DNA from: Crocinitomicaceae bacterium
Lineage (GTDB): Bacteria > Bacteroidota > Bacteroidia > Flavobacteriales_D > Crocinitomicaceae
Length of the DNA: 64,000 nt
Assembly: GCA_030833845.1 (NCBI GenBank)
Contig: JAURGK010000007.1
Coordinates: 24,739-88,738, forward strand
Direction: 5' to 3'
Shown: piece after piece, positions 51,789 to 59,999 of the stretch
Position numbering within the stretch: position 1 is the first letter of the stretch
Layout of the letters: each line of letters starts with the position of its first letter
Position numbers and translations under genes: made by a program
The notes under the pieces: model-generated
The model's input: the letters and a program-made list of their open reading frames with translations, nothing else
What the model was told of the DNA's origin: nothing
The model's database searches: none

Positions 51789-51809
51789 TTTTGGTCCAAA
51801 TTACAATAA
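51789..51809 (-). promoter_or_regulatory. candidate operator, imperfect copy before the symporter-regulator operon
   Basis: The site fits TTATTGT-N7-ACAATAA with two mismatches in one arm (TTTTGGT). It also lies in a separate perfect inverted repeat CCAAATTA-CAA-TAATTTGG (51796-51814). Location 15-35 bases before the symporter ATG suggests autoregulation. Confidence 0.45.
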
Positions 51810-51816
51810 TTTGGTT

Positions 51817-53775
51817 TTAACCGACGTGTTGCTGCAGAAATTTTTCTTGCTCTAGACCAAAAATAGTAGATATTGTTCGTACGATTGATTGGGCATCAAA
51901 GCCACAATCTGCCCACAATTCTTCTTGTGTTCCGTGGTGAATGTACTCGTCGGGAATGCCCAGACGGGTAACTTCTGCTTGGTATTTTTGGTCAATCATG
52001 AATTCAAGTACTGCTGAGCCAAAGCCCCCCATCAAACAACCGTCTTCAACGGTAATGACTTTATTGAATTTACTGAATATTTCATGTAAAAGCAGGGTGT
52101 CTAGTGGTTTGACAAAGCGCATGTCATAATGCGCTATTGAGACACCAGAACCCTTAAGTTGTTCAATTGCGCTTTGTGCAAAATTTCCTGGATGGCCTAT
52201 AGTTAAAATGGCAATATCTTCACCAGAAGTTACTTTTCGCCCTTGGCCAACTTTTATTTCTTTAAATGGCGTTTTCCATTCAGGCATCACCCCATTGCCT
52301 CGCGGATAGCGAATCGAGAAGGGCCCTTGATTGGGCAATTGAGCTGTATACATCAGGTTGCGAAGCTCTTCTTCATTCATTGGGGCCGAAACCACCATGT
52401 TGGGAATCATGCGCATGTAAGCCAAATCATAGGCACCATGATGAGTGGCGCCATCTGCACCAACCAAACCACCGCGATCCAAACAAAAAACAACATTGAG
52501 ATTTTGAAGGGCAACATCGTGTAGCACCTGATCAAAAGCCCGTTGCATGAATGAGGAATAAATATTACAATAAGGCACCAAGTCTTGAGTAGCAAGCCCG
52601 GCGCTAAAAGTAACGGCGTGTTGCTCTGCAATACCAACATCGAAAGCGCGTTTGGGCATGGCTTGCATCATGATGTTCAATGAGCAACCAGAAGGCATAG
52701 CCGGGGTGACCCCCATAATTTTATCGTTTTTTTCAGCAAGTTCTACAATGCTGTGTCCAAATACATCCTGATATTTTGGAGCTTGCGGTGATTTAGGCAC
52801 CACTTTTACAATTTCACCGGTTTCTTTGTTAAAAACCCCCGGGGCATGCCATTTGGTTGGATTACCTTCTTCAGAAAACTTATATCCGGCTCCTTTGCGA
52901 GTGATGCAATGCAATATTTTTGGCCCAGGAATGTCTTTGAGGTCAGCAAGCACCTTGGCCAGTCCAATGACATCGTGGCCATCAACAGGGCCAAAATACC
53001 TGAAATTTAAAGCTTCAAAAAGATTGGATTGTTTGAGGAGTGTGCCTTTAAGGGCGTGTGAAACTTTTGAAACAATCGTTTGAGCATCTGGACCAAACTT
53101 TGATACTTTGCCAAGCAATTTCCACACTTCATCCTTGACTTTGTTGTAGGTGTGTGAGGTGGTGATGTCAGTAAGATATTCTTTGAGCGCGCCAACATTG
53201 GGGTCAATTGACATGCAGTTGTCATTGAGGATCACCAACAAATTGGCATCCTTTTCAAAGCCTGCATGATTGAGCCCTTCAAAAGCCAAGCCAGCGGTCA
53301 TAGCGCCGTCGCCAATTACTGCAATATGCTGACGCTGCGTTTCACCTTTGTATTGATTGGCCACAGCCATACCCAGCGCCGCAGAAATTGAGGTGGAGGA
53401 ATGCCCCACGCCAAAAGTATCGTACTCACTTTCGGATCGTTTTGGAAACCCTGAAATACCACCCTTGAGGCGGTTGGTATGAAAGCGCTCACGGCGTCCG
53501 GTAAGAATTTTATGGCCATAGGCTTGGTGACCAACATCCCAGACAAGTTGATCGTCGGGAGTATTAAATGCATAATGTAAAGCAACTGTTAGTTCTACAA
53601 CTCCTAAGGAAGCACCAAAATGTGAATTGCCAATTTCTGAAATAACATCCACGATATATTGGCGCAGTTCTTGCGCTATTTGAGGAAGTTGCTCTTCACT
53701 AAATTGCGTGCGCAAGTCTTCTGGAACAGTAATTTGTGATAAAAGTGGACCAGGGTTATAAGAATGACTTGACAT
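51817..53775 (-). CDS. dxs: 1-deoxy-D-xylulose-5-phosphate synthase
   Basis: 652 residues. Thiamine-diphosphate enzyme that joins pyruvate and glyceraldehyde 3-phosphate as the first step of the MEP isoprenoid pathway. It shows VWDVGHQAYGHKILTGRR, the ThDP/Mg motif GDGAMTAGLAFEGLNHAG to LVILNDNCMSI, the transketolase central part (FDVGIAEQHAVTFSAGLA) and the C-terminal domain (VEDGCLMGGFGSAVLEF). It is transcribed alone from a near-perfect promoter with the -7 box five bases before the ATG. Together with uppS it supplies the polyprenyl lipid path. Confidence 0.97.
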   Translation of the reverse strand: MSSHSYNPGPLLSQITVPEDLRTQFSEEQLPQIAQELRQYIVDVISEIGNSHFGASLGVVELTVALHYAFNTPDDQLVWDVGHQAYGHKILTGRRERFHTNRLKGGISGFPKRSESEYDTFGVGHSSTSISAALGMAVANQYKGETQRQHIAVIGDGAMTAGLAFEGLNHAGFEKDANLLVILNDNCMSIDPNVGALKEYLTDITTSHTYNKVKDEVWKLLGKVSKFGPDAQTIVSKVSHALKGTLLKQSNLFEALNFRYFGPVDGHDVIGLAKVLADLKDIPGPKILHCITRKGAGYKFSEEGNPTKWHAPGVFNKETGEIVKVVPKSPQAPKYQDVFGHSIVELAEKNDKIMGVTPAMPSGCSLNIMMQAMPKRAFDVGIAEQHAVTFSAGLATQDLVPYCNIYSSFMQRAFDQVLHDVALQNLNVVFCLDRGGLVGADGATHHGAYDLAYMRMIPNMVVSAPMNEEELRNLMYTAQLPNQGPFSIRYPRGNGVMPEWKTPFKEIKVGQGRKVTSGEDIAILTIGHPGNFAQSAIEQLKGSGVSIAHYDMRFVKPLDTLLLHEIFSKFNKVITVEDGCLMGGFGSAVLEFMIDQKYQAEVTRLGIPDEYIHHGTQEELWADCGFDAQSIVRTISTIFGLEQEKFLQQHVG

Positions 53776-53780
53776 AGTGG

Positions 53781-53810
53781 CAAAGTTAGGGGATTCGGTA
53801 GCTATTCAAA
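53781..53810 (-). promoter_or_regulatory. consensus promoter of dxs (leaderless geometry)
   Basis: On the minus strand TTTG (53810-53807), 18 bases and TAACTTTG (53788-53781), both elements perfect. Five bases later comes the dxs ATG. Confidence 0.62.
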
Positions 53811-53834
53811 CAACCAAACGGCAGTTTTGTTTAA

Positions 53835-55298
53835 TTAGTGTGTTCGTGGACCAAAAAGGTAAGACTTTTCCATCACAAAGGCAAAACCAATAAATACGAG
53901 CACCAATACATTGCGCAAGAAAAGCTTTAAGGGTGTATTGTCAAAATTTATGAGGCTACCTACCCAGAACAACAACAAACTAAGCCCGAGATAAAGAAAG
54001 AATTTCTTCAGGTTGTAGGGAATCGGATACATGCGTTGTCCTAAAATATAGGACAGCACCATTTGGGTGGCATATACAATCAAGGTTGCCCAAGCACTAG
54101 CCATGTATTGGTATTGAGGAATGTAATAAACATTAATAGCAATGGTAAGTATAGCTCCTACAATGGTGATATACGCACCATATTGGGTTTTGCCGCTCAG
54201 TTTGTACCAAATGCTTTGGTTGTAATAGATTCCCAAGAACACATTGGCTAAAAGCAAAATAGGCACAACTCGCAAGCCTTCCCAATAGGCTTCTTTTTGA
54301 ATAAAATGTTTAAAAATGTCCAAATTCAAGCTTACTATCAGAAAAACAGCACAAACCATTGCAATAAAAATATTCATTACCCGCACATAAACGGTATTGC
54401 GATCTTGGTTTTGCATTTGTTTAAAGAAGAAGGGTTCCGCAGCGTAACGGTAAGCTTGTAAGATAATTGTCACGAGCATCGCTAGTTTATAGCAGGCGCT
54501 GTAGATACCTACTTGTGCTTCAGCAAAATTTAATGATTGCGGTATTTCAGGGTCATAAAGCAGGTGTTTGAGTAAAATTCTATCAAAAGTTTCATTGATA
54601 ATTCCAGCAAACCCGGCTATTACCAATGGAATAGCATAGCGCCACATGCGTTTGTAAAGCCCCCAATCTTTTATAAATACAACATTAAATATTCTATCAT
54701 ATAACAACAAGGGCTTCGCAAGAGAGGCAATTAAATTGGCTAAAAGAATAAATAAAATCCCCTCCTCAGGACGTTCTGCACTGAAAAAAAAGACCATTGC
54801 CACTACATTTAGCACAATATTGATGCCAATGCTGGTCATTTGAATGGCCGCAAAGCGTAGCGCCTTTTCCTCCATGCGAAGACGCGCAAGCGGCAGTGCC
54901 GTAAGGGCGTCAATCATTACAATGGTGCCCAGCAATACGATATATTCGTTGTGCCCCTCGAAGAGCAGCGCAGTGGAAAGGTCGTTGCTGAAATAGAGTA
55001 TGAATAAGTAAAACAAGCTGTTGATGCCCACCACAGACCAAAATGCAGCGCTATATGCTTTCTCTTTATCACTCTCGTTTTGAAGAAACCTAAAAAAGGC
55101 CGTTTCCATACCAAAAGTGAGCAATACAATTAAAAAGGCAACCCAAGCGTATAATTCAGAGATAACTCCATAATCAGAGGCCTGAGCAAAATAATACGTG
55201 TGTAGAGGAACTAGTAAATAGTTCAGCAAGCGCCCCAATATGGAGGGCAAACCATAAATGGCCGTTTGGCCAACTAATTTGCGTAGGGGACTACTCAT
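53835..55298 (-). CDS. oligosaccharide flippase (polysaccharide biosynthesis protein, MATE-like)
   Basis: 487 residues from ATG 55298, one base after the previous stop; the track starts at a GTG three codons earlier. About 12-14 membrane helices; opening LRKLVGQTAIYGLPSILGRLLNYLLVPLHTYYF is typical of Wzx/MurJ-like flippases of Bacteroidota. Such proteins move undecaprenyl-linked sugars across the inner membrane. It follows the enoyl-CoA hydratase gene directly. Confidence 0.88.
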   Translation of the reverse strand: MSSPLRKLVGQTAIYGLPSILGRLLNYLLVPLHTYYFAQASDYGVISELYAWVAFLIVLLTFGMETAFFRFLQNESDKEKAYSAAFWSVVGINSLFYLFILYFSNDLSTALLFEGHNEYIVLLGTIVMIDALTALPLARLRMEEKALRFAAIQMTSIGINIVLNVVAMVFFFSAERPEEGILFILLANLIASLAKPLLLYDRIFNVVFIKDWGLYKRMWRYAIPLVIAGFAGIINETFDRILLKHLLYDPEIPQSLNFAEAQVGIYSACYKLAMLVTIILQAYRYAAEPFFFKQMQNQDRNTVYVRVMNIFIAMVCAVFLIVSLNLDIFKHFIQKEAYWEGLRVVPILLLANVFLGIYYNQSIWYKLSGKTQYGAYITIVGAILTIAINVYYIPQYQYMASAWATLIVYATQMVLSYILGQRMYPIPYNLKKFFLYLGLSLLLFWVGSLINFDNTPLKLFLRNVLVLVFIGFAFVMEKSYLFGPRTH

Positions 55299-55299
55299 G

Positions 55300-56076
55300 T
55301 TAGTCACGGAATTGGGGCTTGCGCTTTTCTAAAAAAGCCTGCGTGCCCTCTTTAAAATCTTTAGTGCCAAAACACATGCCAAACTCCTTAATTTCTTGAT
55401 GGTACCCGTTGAGTGAATGGTCAAAACCCGCATTTACACTCCTTATGGCAGCGGCAATAGCCATGGGGGAGTTGTTTAATATTTTTTGTGCCATAGCTTC
55501 AGCCGTTTCGATCAACACCTCTTGTTCTACCACAGCATTGACTAAGCCCCACTGAAGAGCTTCATCTGCTTTGAGCATACCGGCCGTAAAAATGAGTTCA
55601 TTAGCCTTTCCTTTTCCAACAAGCTGAGCCAAACGTTGTGTGCCCCCGTAGCCAGGAATGACACCCAATGAGGTTTCAGGAAGGCCCATTTTGGCATTGC
55701 TGCTAGCGATGCGTATATGACAAGCCATGGCCAACTCGAGGCCGCCACCAAGAGCAAAGCCATTTACAGCTGCAATTACAGGTGTGTGTAGTTGTTCTAT
55801 AAAGTCAAATAGAAGTTTTTGGCCATTTTGAGCCATCATTCCACCCTCAGCAATATTGTAGTTGGCAAATTCTTTGATATCTGCGCCTGCCACAAAAGCT
55901 TTCTGGCCGCTTCCGGTTAGAATAATGACCCCAACCTCAGGGTTGTCATTGGCTTGACTTAACGCCAAATGCAGCGCCTCAATGGTCGCTTTGTTGAGCG
56001 CATTGAGTTGTTGCGGACGGTTGATGGTTAAAAAGGCAATGTGATTGCGAATTTCGGTAAGAATAAGCGCTTCCAT
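55300..56076 (-). CDS. enoyl-CoA hydratase/isomerase (crotonase) family protein
   Basis: 258 residues. Oxyanion-hole loop AFVAGADIKEFANYN, the second oxyanion strand FALGGGLELAMACHIRIAS and both catalytic glutamates (GGGLELAMA and LPETSLGVIPGYGG) are intact, so it should hydrate trans-2-enoyl-CoA in fatty acid oxidation or related pathways. The exact substrate is not evident. It precedes the flippase gene with a one-base gap, though their roles are unrelated. Confidence 0.92.
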   Translation of the reverse strand: MEALILTEIRNHIAFLTINRPQQLNALNKATIEALHLALSQANDNPEVGVIILTGSGQKAFVAGADIKEFANYNIAEGGMMAQNGQKLLFDFIEQLHTPVIAAVNGFALGGGLELAMACHIRIASSNAKMGLPETSLGVIPGYGGTQRLAQLVGKGKANELIFTAGMLKADEALQWGLVNAVVEQEVLIETAEAMAQKILNNSPMAIAAAIRSVNAGFDHSLNGYHQEIKEFGMCFGTKDFKEGTQAFLEKRKPQFRD

Positions 56077-56126
56077 AGGTAGTACAATGATTTGCTAAAG
56101 ATAGGTAGAATTATCTTGCCGCCGAG

Positions 56127-57653
56127 TCAATGCGGTATGCTGATTCGAAATGTAGTGCCTTTATCTGGGGCAGACTGCAAAACAAAGACTTTTCCTTTAT
56201 GGTATTCCTCAACAATGCGCTTCACCAAGGTGAGCCCCAAGCCCCAACCTCTCTTTTTGGTTGAATATCCAGGCTCAAAAATAGTTTTGAATTGCTTGGG
56301 TGAGAGGCCTTTTCCTGTGTCGGAAATATCGATATGCACCCATTCGGCCACTTCATTGATTTGAATTTTAAGCGTGCCGATACCTTCCATGGCATCTACG
56401 GCATTTTTACAGATGTTTTCTACAACCCATTCTATCAATGAGGCATTGTGCAGTACCATTAATGGTTTTTCACCCCGGAGTTCAAATTGCATTTCTACTT
56501 TTTGAGACAAGCGGGCTTTTAGATATTTCAAGTTGTTTTCGATAGTTTCAGCCAAATCGGCTTCTATAAGTTTTGCCCCCGAGCCAATTTTGGAAAAGCG
56601 ATCTGTAATTTTCTCCAAACGCTCTAAATCTTTGTGCATTTCGGATGGAATCATGGGGTCTATTTGCTGTTGCTCTAGATGTGCTACCCAAGCCATTAGT
56701 GACGAAAGTGGTGTGCCGAGCTGGTGTGCTGTTTCTTTGGCCATTCCGGCCCAAACCTGATTTTGTTCTGCCTTACGGTACATAGAAAACAACAAATATC
56801 CAATAAGTACAATGAGCCCTAGGACGCCAAATTGTAAATATGGCTGCCAAAAAAGTTGTTGTACCTCTTCTGAATCCTTGAGGTAAAGAAGTTTTTGTTC
56901 ACCATTGTAGCGCAATTCTATAGGCGCATACTGCTTGGCCATTTCCGAAATTGTTTTGTCGATCTTTTTTTTAGTCAATGCTTTTGCCTCAAGGTTGCTA
57001 GCAACAACTGTCTTGTTTTTTGCATCGTATAATAAAACAGGCACTAAGTTTTTTTGGTCCGTTAGATCGGAATTAAAGGATTGAATGAGCGAGTCTGAAT
57101 GGGCCTGAAGGCGCAAAAGTTCTTTTGAAAAACCATAACAAAGTGTCATGTACATATCTTCAAAAACCTGTATTTTATAAAAACGCTTCGAGGCAATCCA
57201 TGAGTTGGCGAGTTGTTTAATGGAATCAGTCTTCATGTTTACACCAAACGATTCACTTTCATTGGGTCCTAAATTTCTGTATTGTGAAATGATGCCATCA
57301 TCGTTAAGAAGGATAAAAGGAATGTCTTTGTTGGCCTCAATGATTTGGAGCGCAAAATATATATCTTGACTCATGCTCAGATCCGAGATGCCTAATATGG
57401 TGCGATGGGCATTTACGACCAATTCCATTTTTTGCCGTTCTTTTTGCTGAAGAGCGCTAAATATCTGACTACTTAAATCTACAAGTTCTGCTTTTTTGCG
57501 TAGCGCAAGGGCCCATTGTTTGGCTTTATTTCGCTCTCGGACGCCAATTTTTCGGATACTTTGGTTAGAATAAAACAAACTCGCCCCTACGATAAGTAGT
57601 GCCAAAATAATGAGTAAGAATTTCCAACGTTGTTTGGAGGTGTATAAGTCCAT
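56127..57653 (-). CDS. membrane-bound sensor histidine kinase
   Basis: 508 residues. Two membrane helices (about 12-30 and 273-292) bracket a periplasmic sensor region of about 240 residues with predicted coiled-coil ends. The kinase core has the H-box GMAKETAHQLGTPLSSLMAW, N-box VENICKNAVDAM, G1 DTGKGLSPKQF and G2 GWGLGLTLVKR. No response regulator gene lies beside it, so it is an orphan in this window. It has a TAATTTCG -7-like box five bases before the ATG. Confidence 0.93.
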   Translation of the reverse strand: MDLYTSKQRWKFLLIILALLIVGASLFYSNQSIRKIGVRERNKAKQWALALRKKAELVDLSSQIFSALQQKERQKMELVVNAHRTILGISDLSMSQDIYFALQIIEANKDIPFILLNDDGIISQYRNLGPNESESFGVNMKTDSIKQLANSWIASKRFYKIQVFEDMYMTLCYGFSKELLRLQAHSDSLIQSFNSDLTDQKNLVPVLLYDAKNKTVVASNLEAKALTKKKIDKTISEMAKQYAPIELRYNGEQKLLYLKDSEEVQQLFWQPYLQFGVLGLIVLIGYLLFSMYRKAEQNQVWAGMAKETAHQLGTPLSSLMAWVAHLEQQQIDPMIPSEMHKDLERLEKITDRFSKIGSGAKLIEADLAETIENNLKYLKARLSQKVEMQFELRGEKPLMVLHNASLIEWVVENICKNAVDAMEGIGTLKIQINEVAEWVHIDISDTGKGLSPKQFKTIFEPGYSTKKRGWGLGLTLVKRIVEEYHKGKVFVLQSAPDKGTTFRISIPH

Positions 57654-57658
57654 TGGAA

Positions 57659-57666
57659 CGAAATTA
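57659..57666 (-). promoter_or_regulatory. -7-like element of the histidine kinase (leaderless geometry)
   Basis: TAATTTCG on the minus strand, one mismatch from TAnnTTTG, ends five bases before ATG 57653. Confidence 0.4.
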
Positions 57667-57680
57667 CAAAATGCGGGCGG

Positions 57681-58766
57681 TTAATTGAGTAAAGTTTGTT
57701 CTACTAGTGTACAAACGTTATCAAAATTAAAATGTTGTTCGAAGTCTGATTGAACGATTGAAGGAAAATGCTCGGCTTTGATCCTATCAATGCAAGCATT
57801 GAGTGATTTATCATCCTTTGCTTCATAGCAAAGGCCACCACCATATTGTTCAATAAGCGCTTTGCTGCCTCCATTATTGACACCCACTACAGGGCACCCA
57901 TGTTGCAGGGCTTCAAGGGTGGCCATGCCAACAGTTTCATATTCGGAAGCCATAATCATTATATCGGCCGCAGCGTAAACGGCCCGCATGTTGTGCTGAA
58001 AACCGGCAAAAAGTATTTGCTCCTTTTTGGCAGAGGAGCCCACCTTTTGTTGTAGTGAAGTAAAATAATCTGAAGGTTCATCCAAGGTGCTTTCTCCAAC
58101 AAAAAGGAGCATTTCATCGGGGTTTTGTCTTTTGAGAAACATCTCAAAGACAAATTCTTGTCGTTTTTTAGGATCTATGCGCCCCACCATAACTAACAAA
58201 GTAACGTTTTGTGGCCAACCCAGAAGTTCTCGTGCATCATTTTTAGTGTATGGTGCTTCATTCAAAGATTCAATACCGGAAGGAATGACATGCACTTTTT
58301 TTGCAGAGAATTTGGTTAATTCTAAGACTTGATCTTTAAGGTAGGGCAGGGGGCAGCACCAACTTGTGAAGAAACGATAACGCAAAGTTCGAAAAAATTG
58401 ATTGCGCTTTCCACCAAGCGCCATTTCCATAAAATAATGCACTTTAATTTTGCCTAAAGAAAGAAAAGCGATTGATGCCGCAATGCTCTGCTCTCGGTTA
58501 TTTCTAAAAAACAAATCGTTGTATCCTTGTTCTAATAAATACCGACTGAGTTTCCGTGCAAAAAACCATTGGTAGTGCTTTGTTTTTTGCTGCACTATAT
58601 ATAAAGGTATATTTTCTTGGGCGGCTCGCTGGGCAATAGCGCTGCTGCCATTTGCAATGATCAGCACTTTGTGCCCTCGCCTGTGCATAGCCAAAGCGTT
58701 GCGCAGCTGATTCATTTCTAAGCCTCCCCAGGCCTCAGATAAACTCAAATATGCGATTCGTTTCAT
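57681..58766 (-). CDS. GT4-family glycosyltransferase
   Basis: 361 residues, GT-B fold. N-terminal domain starts IAYLSLSEAWGGLEMNQLRNAL. The nucleotide-sugar domain has MVGRIDPKKRQEFVFEMFL and the EX7E-like motif ASEYETVGMATLEALQHGCPVVG. It would transfer a sugar to a lipid-linked or surface glycan; acceptor unknown. A TAATTTCG -7-like box is eight bases before the start. It is divergent from the small membrane protein gene and 27 bases from the kinase start. Confidence 0.9.
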   Translation of the reverse strand: MKRIAYLSLSEAWGGLEMNQLRNALAMHRRGHKVLIIANGSSAIAQRAAQENIPLYIVQQKTKHYQWFFARKLSRYLLEQGYNDLFFRNNREQSIAASIAFLSLGKIKVHYFMEMALGGKRNQFFRTLRYRFFTSWCCPLPYLKDQVLELTKFSAKKVHVIPSGIESLNEAPYTKNDARELLGWPQNVTLLVMVGRIDPKKRQEFVFEMFLKRQNPDEMLLFVGESTLDEPSDYFTSLQQKVGSSAKKEQILFAGFQHNMRAVYAAADIMIMASEYETVGMATLEALQHGCPVVGVNNGGSKALIEQYGGGLCYEAKDDKSLNACIDRIKAEHFPSIVQSDFEQHFNFDNVCTLVEQTLLN

Positions 58767-58795
58767 GCTTCAAGCGAAATTAGATAGAATTGACC

Positions 58796-58803
58796 TAACT
58801 TTG
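58796..58803 (+). promoter_or_regulatory. -7 promoter element of the small membrane protein gene (leaderless geometry)
   Basis: TAACTTTG, a full consensus match, ends four bases before ATG 58808. Confidence 0.55.
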
Positions 58804-58807
58804 CCGT

Positions 58808-59128
58808 ATGGACCGATTCAAATCTCTTTTACTTAAGCCGTGGTTTGTGTTTTTCTTTACCTTTTTCTTAATAGGAGGCACCTTGGTTTTTTTAAGTCCT
58901 AATTTATTTGAAGGAGAAATTGTTTATGCTCAAAACGGCAAGCAATATGTGCTCGAGGCCCCCCTGAGTTTGGCGTATTTTTTAGGCTTGGGCTACGAAG
59001 CCTCAGAAATGACCAATGTCGTTGATTTTTACCTCACGCGCCGCGGCTACATGTTGGCCTTTAGTTTGCTTTTCGGATTTCCAATTTTATTGGCCTACCG
59101 CTCATTTTTGGCAACAAAGAACAAATAA
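58808..59128 (+). CDS. small two-helix membrane protein of unknown function
   Basis: 106 residues. Helix one (WFVFFFTFFLIGGTLVFLSP) and helix two (GYMLAFSLLFGFPILLAYRSF) enclose a loop of about 50 residues (NLFEGEIVYAQNGKQYVLEAPLSLAYFLGLGYEAS) probably outside the cytoplasm; both ends are basic. No family is recognised. A clear promoter and typical composition support a real gene. It is convergent with the SDR gene. Confidence 0.65.
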   Translation: MDRFKSLLLKPWFVFFFTFFLIGGTLVFLSPNLFEGEIVYAQNGKQYVLEAPLSLAYFLGLGYEASEMTNVVDFYLTRRGYMLAFSLLFGFPILLAYRSFLATKNK

Positions 59129-59149
59129 GTTTAAGCTTCCTGGTAATAT

Positions 59150-59932
59150 TTACAAACTTTTGGTTCTGCCACCGTCGACAGGCACATTTATACCATTAAT
59201 GTATGATGCGCTATCTGAAGCCAAAAAAGCCACAGCAGCGGCTACTTCCTCTGGTTGGGCGATTCTTTTCATAGGGCTTTCTTGGCCCATTTCAGCAAGA
59301 ATTTCAGCTACACTTTCTCCGGTTTTCTCTGCCTTCACCTTGGCAATCTCAGTAAGGCGCTGCGTATTGGTGGCCCCTGGCAGCACATTATTGACTGTAA
59401 TTCCAAAGGCGCCTAATTCATTGGCTAAGGTTTTAGACCAACTTGCCACGGCCCCGCGAATAGTATTGGAAACCCCAAGGTTAGGCAAGGGTTGTTTGAC
59501 AGAAGTCGAAATGATATTGACAATGCGCCCAAAGCCTGCAGCTTTCATGCCCGGCACCACGGCTTGCATTAAAATGTGGTTACAAATCAGGTGCTGATTA
59601 AAGGCCGCTAAAAACTCAGTGGTGTCGGCATCTACTATGGGCCCGCTTTTTGGACCACCAGTATTGTTGATCAATATATGGATGCTGCCATGTTTTTCAA
59701 TAAATGCATTCACGGCATTTTTTACACTTTCGGGATTCGTGAAGTCTGAAACAAAATAATGATGCGTTTGCCCTTTGGAGGAGTCGAGCGATTGAAGTGA
59801 CACTTTGAGTTTTTCTTCATTTCTAGCTGTCAAGACAACTGAAAAACCATCAGCGGCCAATTTTTGTGCAATTGCCAAACCAATACCTTGGGTTGAGCCG
59901 CAAACGAGGGCTAAATGTTTAAAGTTTTTCAA
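59150..59932 (-). CDS. SDR-family oxidoreductase
   Basis: 260 residues from a TTG at 59932 (KNFKHLALVCGSTQGIG); the track ORF begins 43 codons earlier in what looks like promoter sequence and is rejected. Short-chain dehydrogenase with cofactor motif GSTQGIGLAIAQKL (TGxxxGxG type), NNTGG, IVNIISTSVKQP and the C-terminal INGINVPVDGG. The usual catalytic YxxxK is not seen: after IISTS the sequence is NLGVSNTIRGAVASWSKTLANEL, with no Tyr at the expected place. So activity or mechanism may differ. A TATTTTCG -7-like box lies about 40 bases upstream. Confidence 0.85.
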   Translation of the reverse strand: MKNFKHLALVCGSTQGIGLAIAQKLAADGFSVVLTARNEEKLKVSLQSLDSSKGQTHHYFVSDFTNPESVKNAVNAFIEKHGSIHILINNTGGPKSGPIVDADTTEFLAAFNQHLICNHILMQAVVPGMKAAGFGRIVNIISTSVKQPLPNLGVSNTIRGAVASWSKTLANELGAFGITVNNVLPGATNTQRLTEIAKVKAEKTGESVAEILAEMGQESPMKRIAQPEEVAAAVAFLASDSASYINGINVPVDGGRTKSL

Positions 59933-59999
59933 AGAATAGTTTTTTTTTAGATTGAAATTATCGATATTTGGCGAAAATACAAATACTAAAGTTATTACT

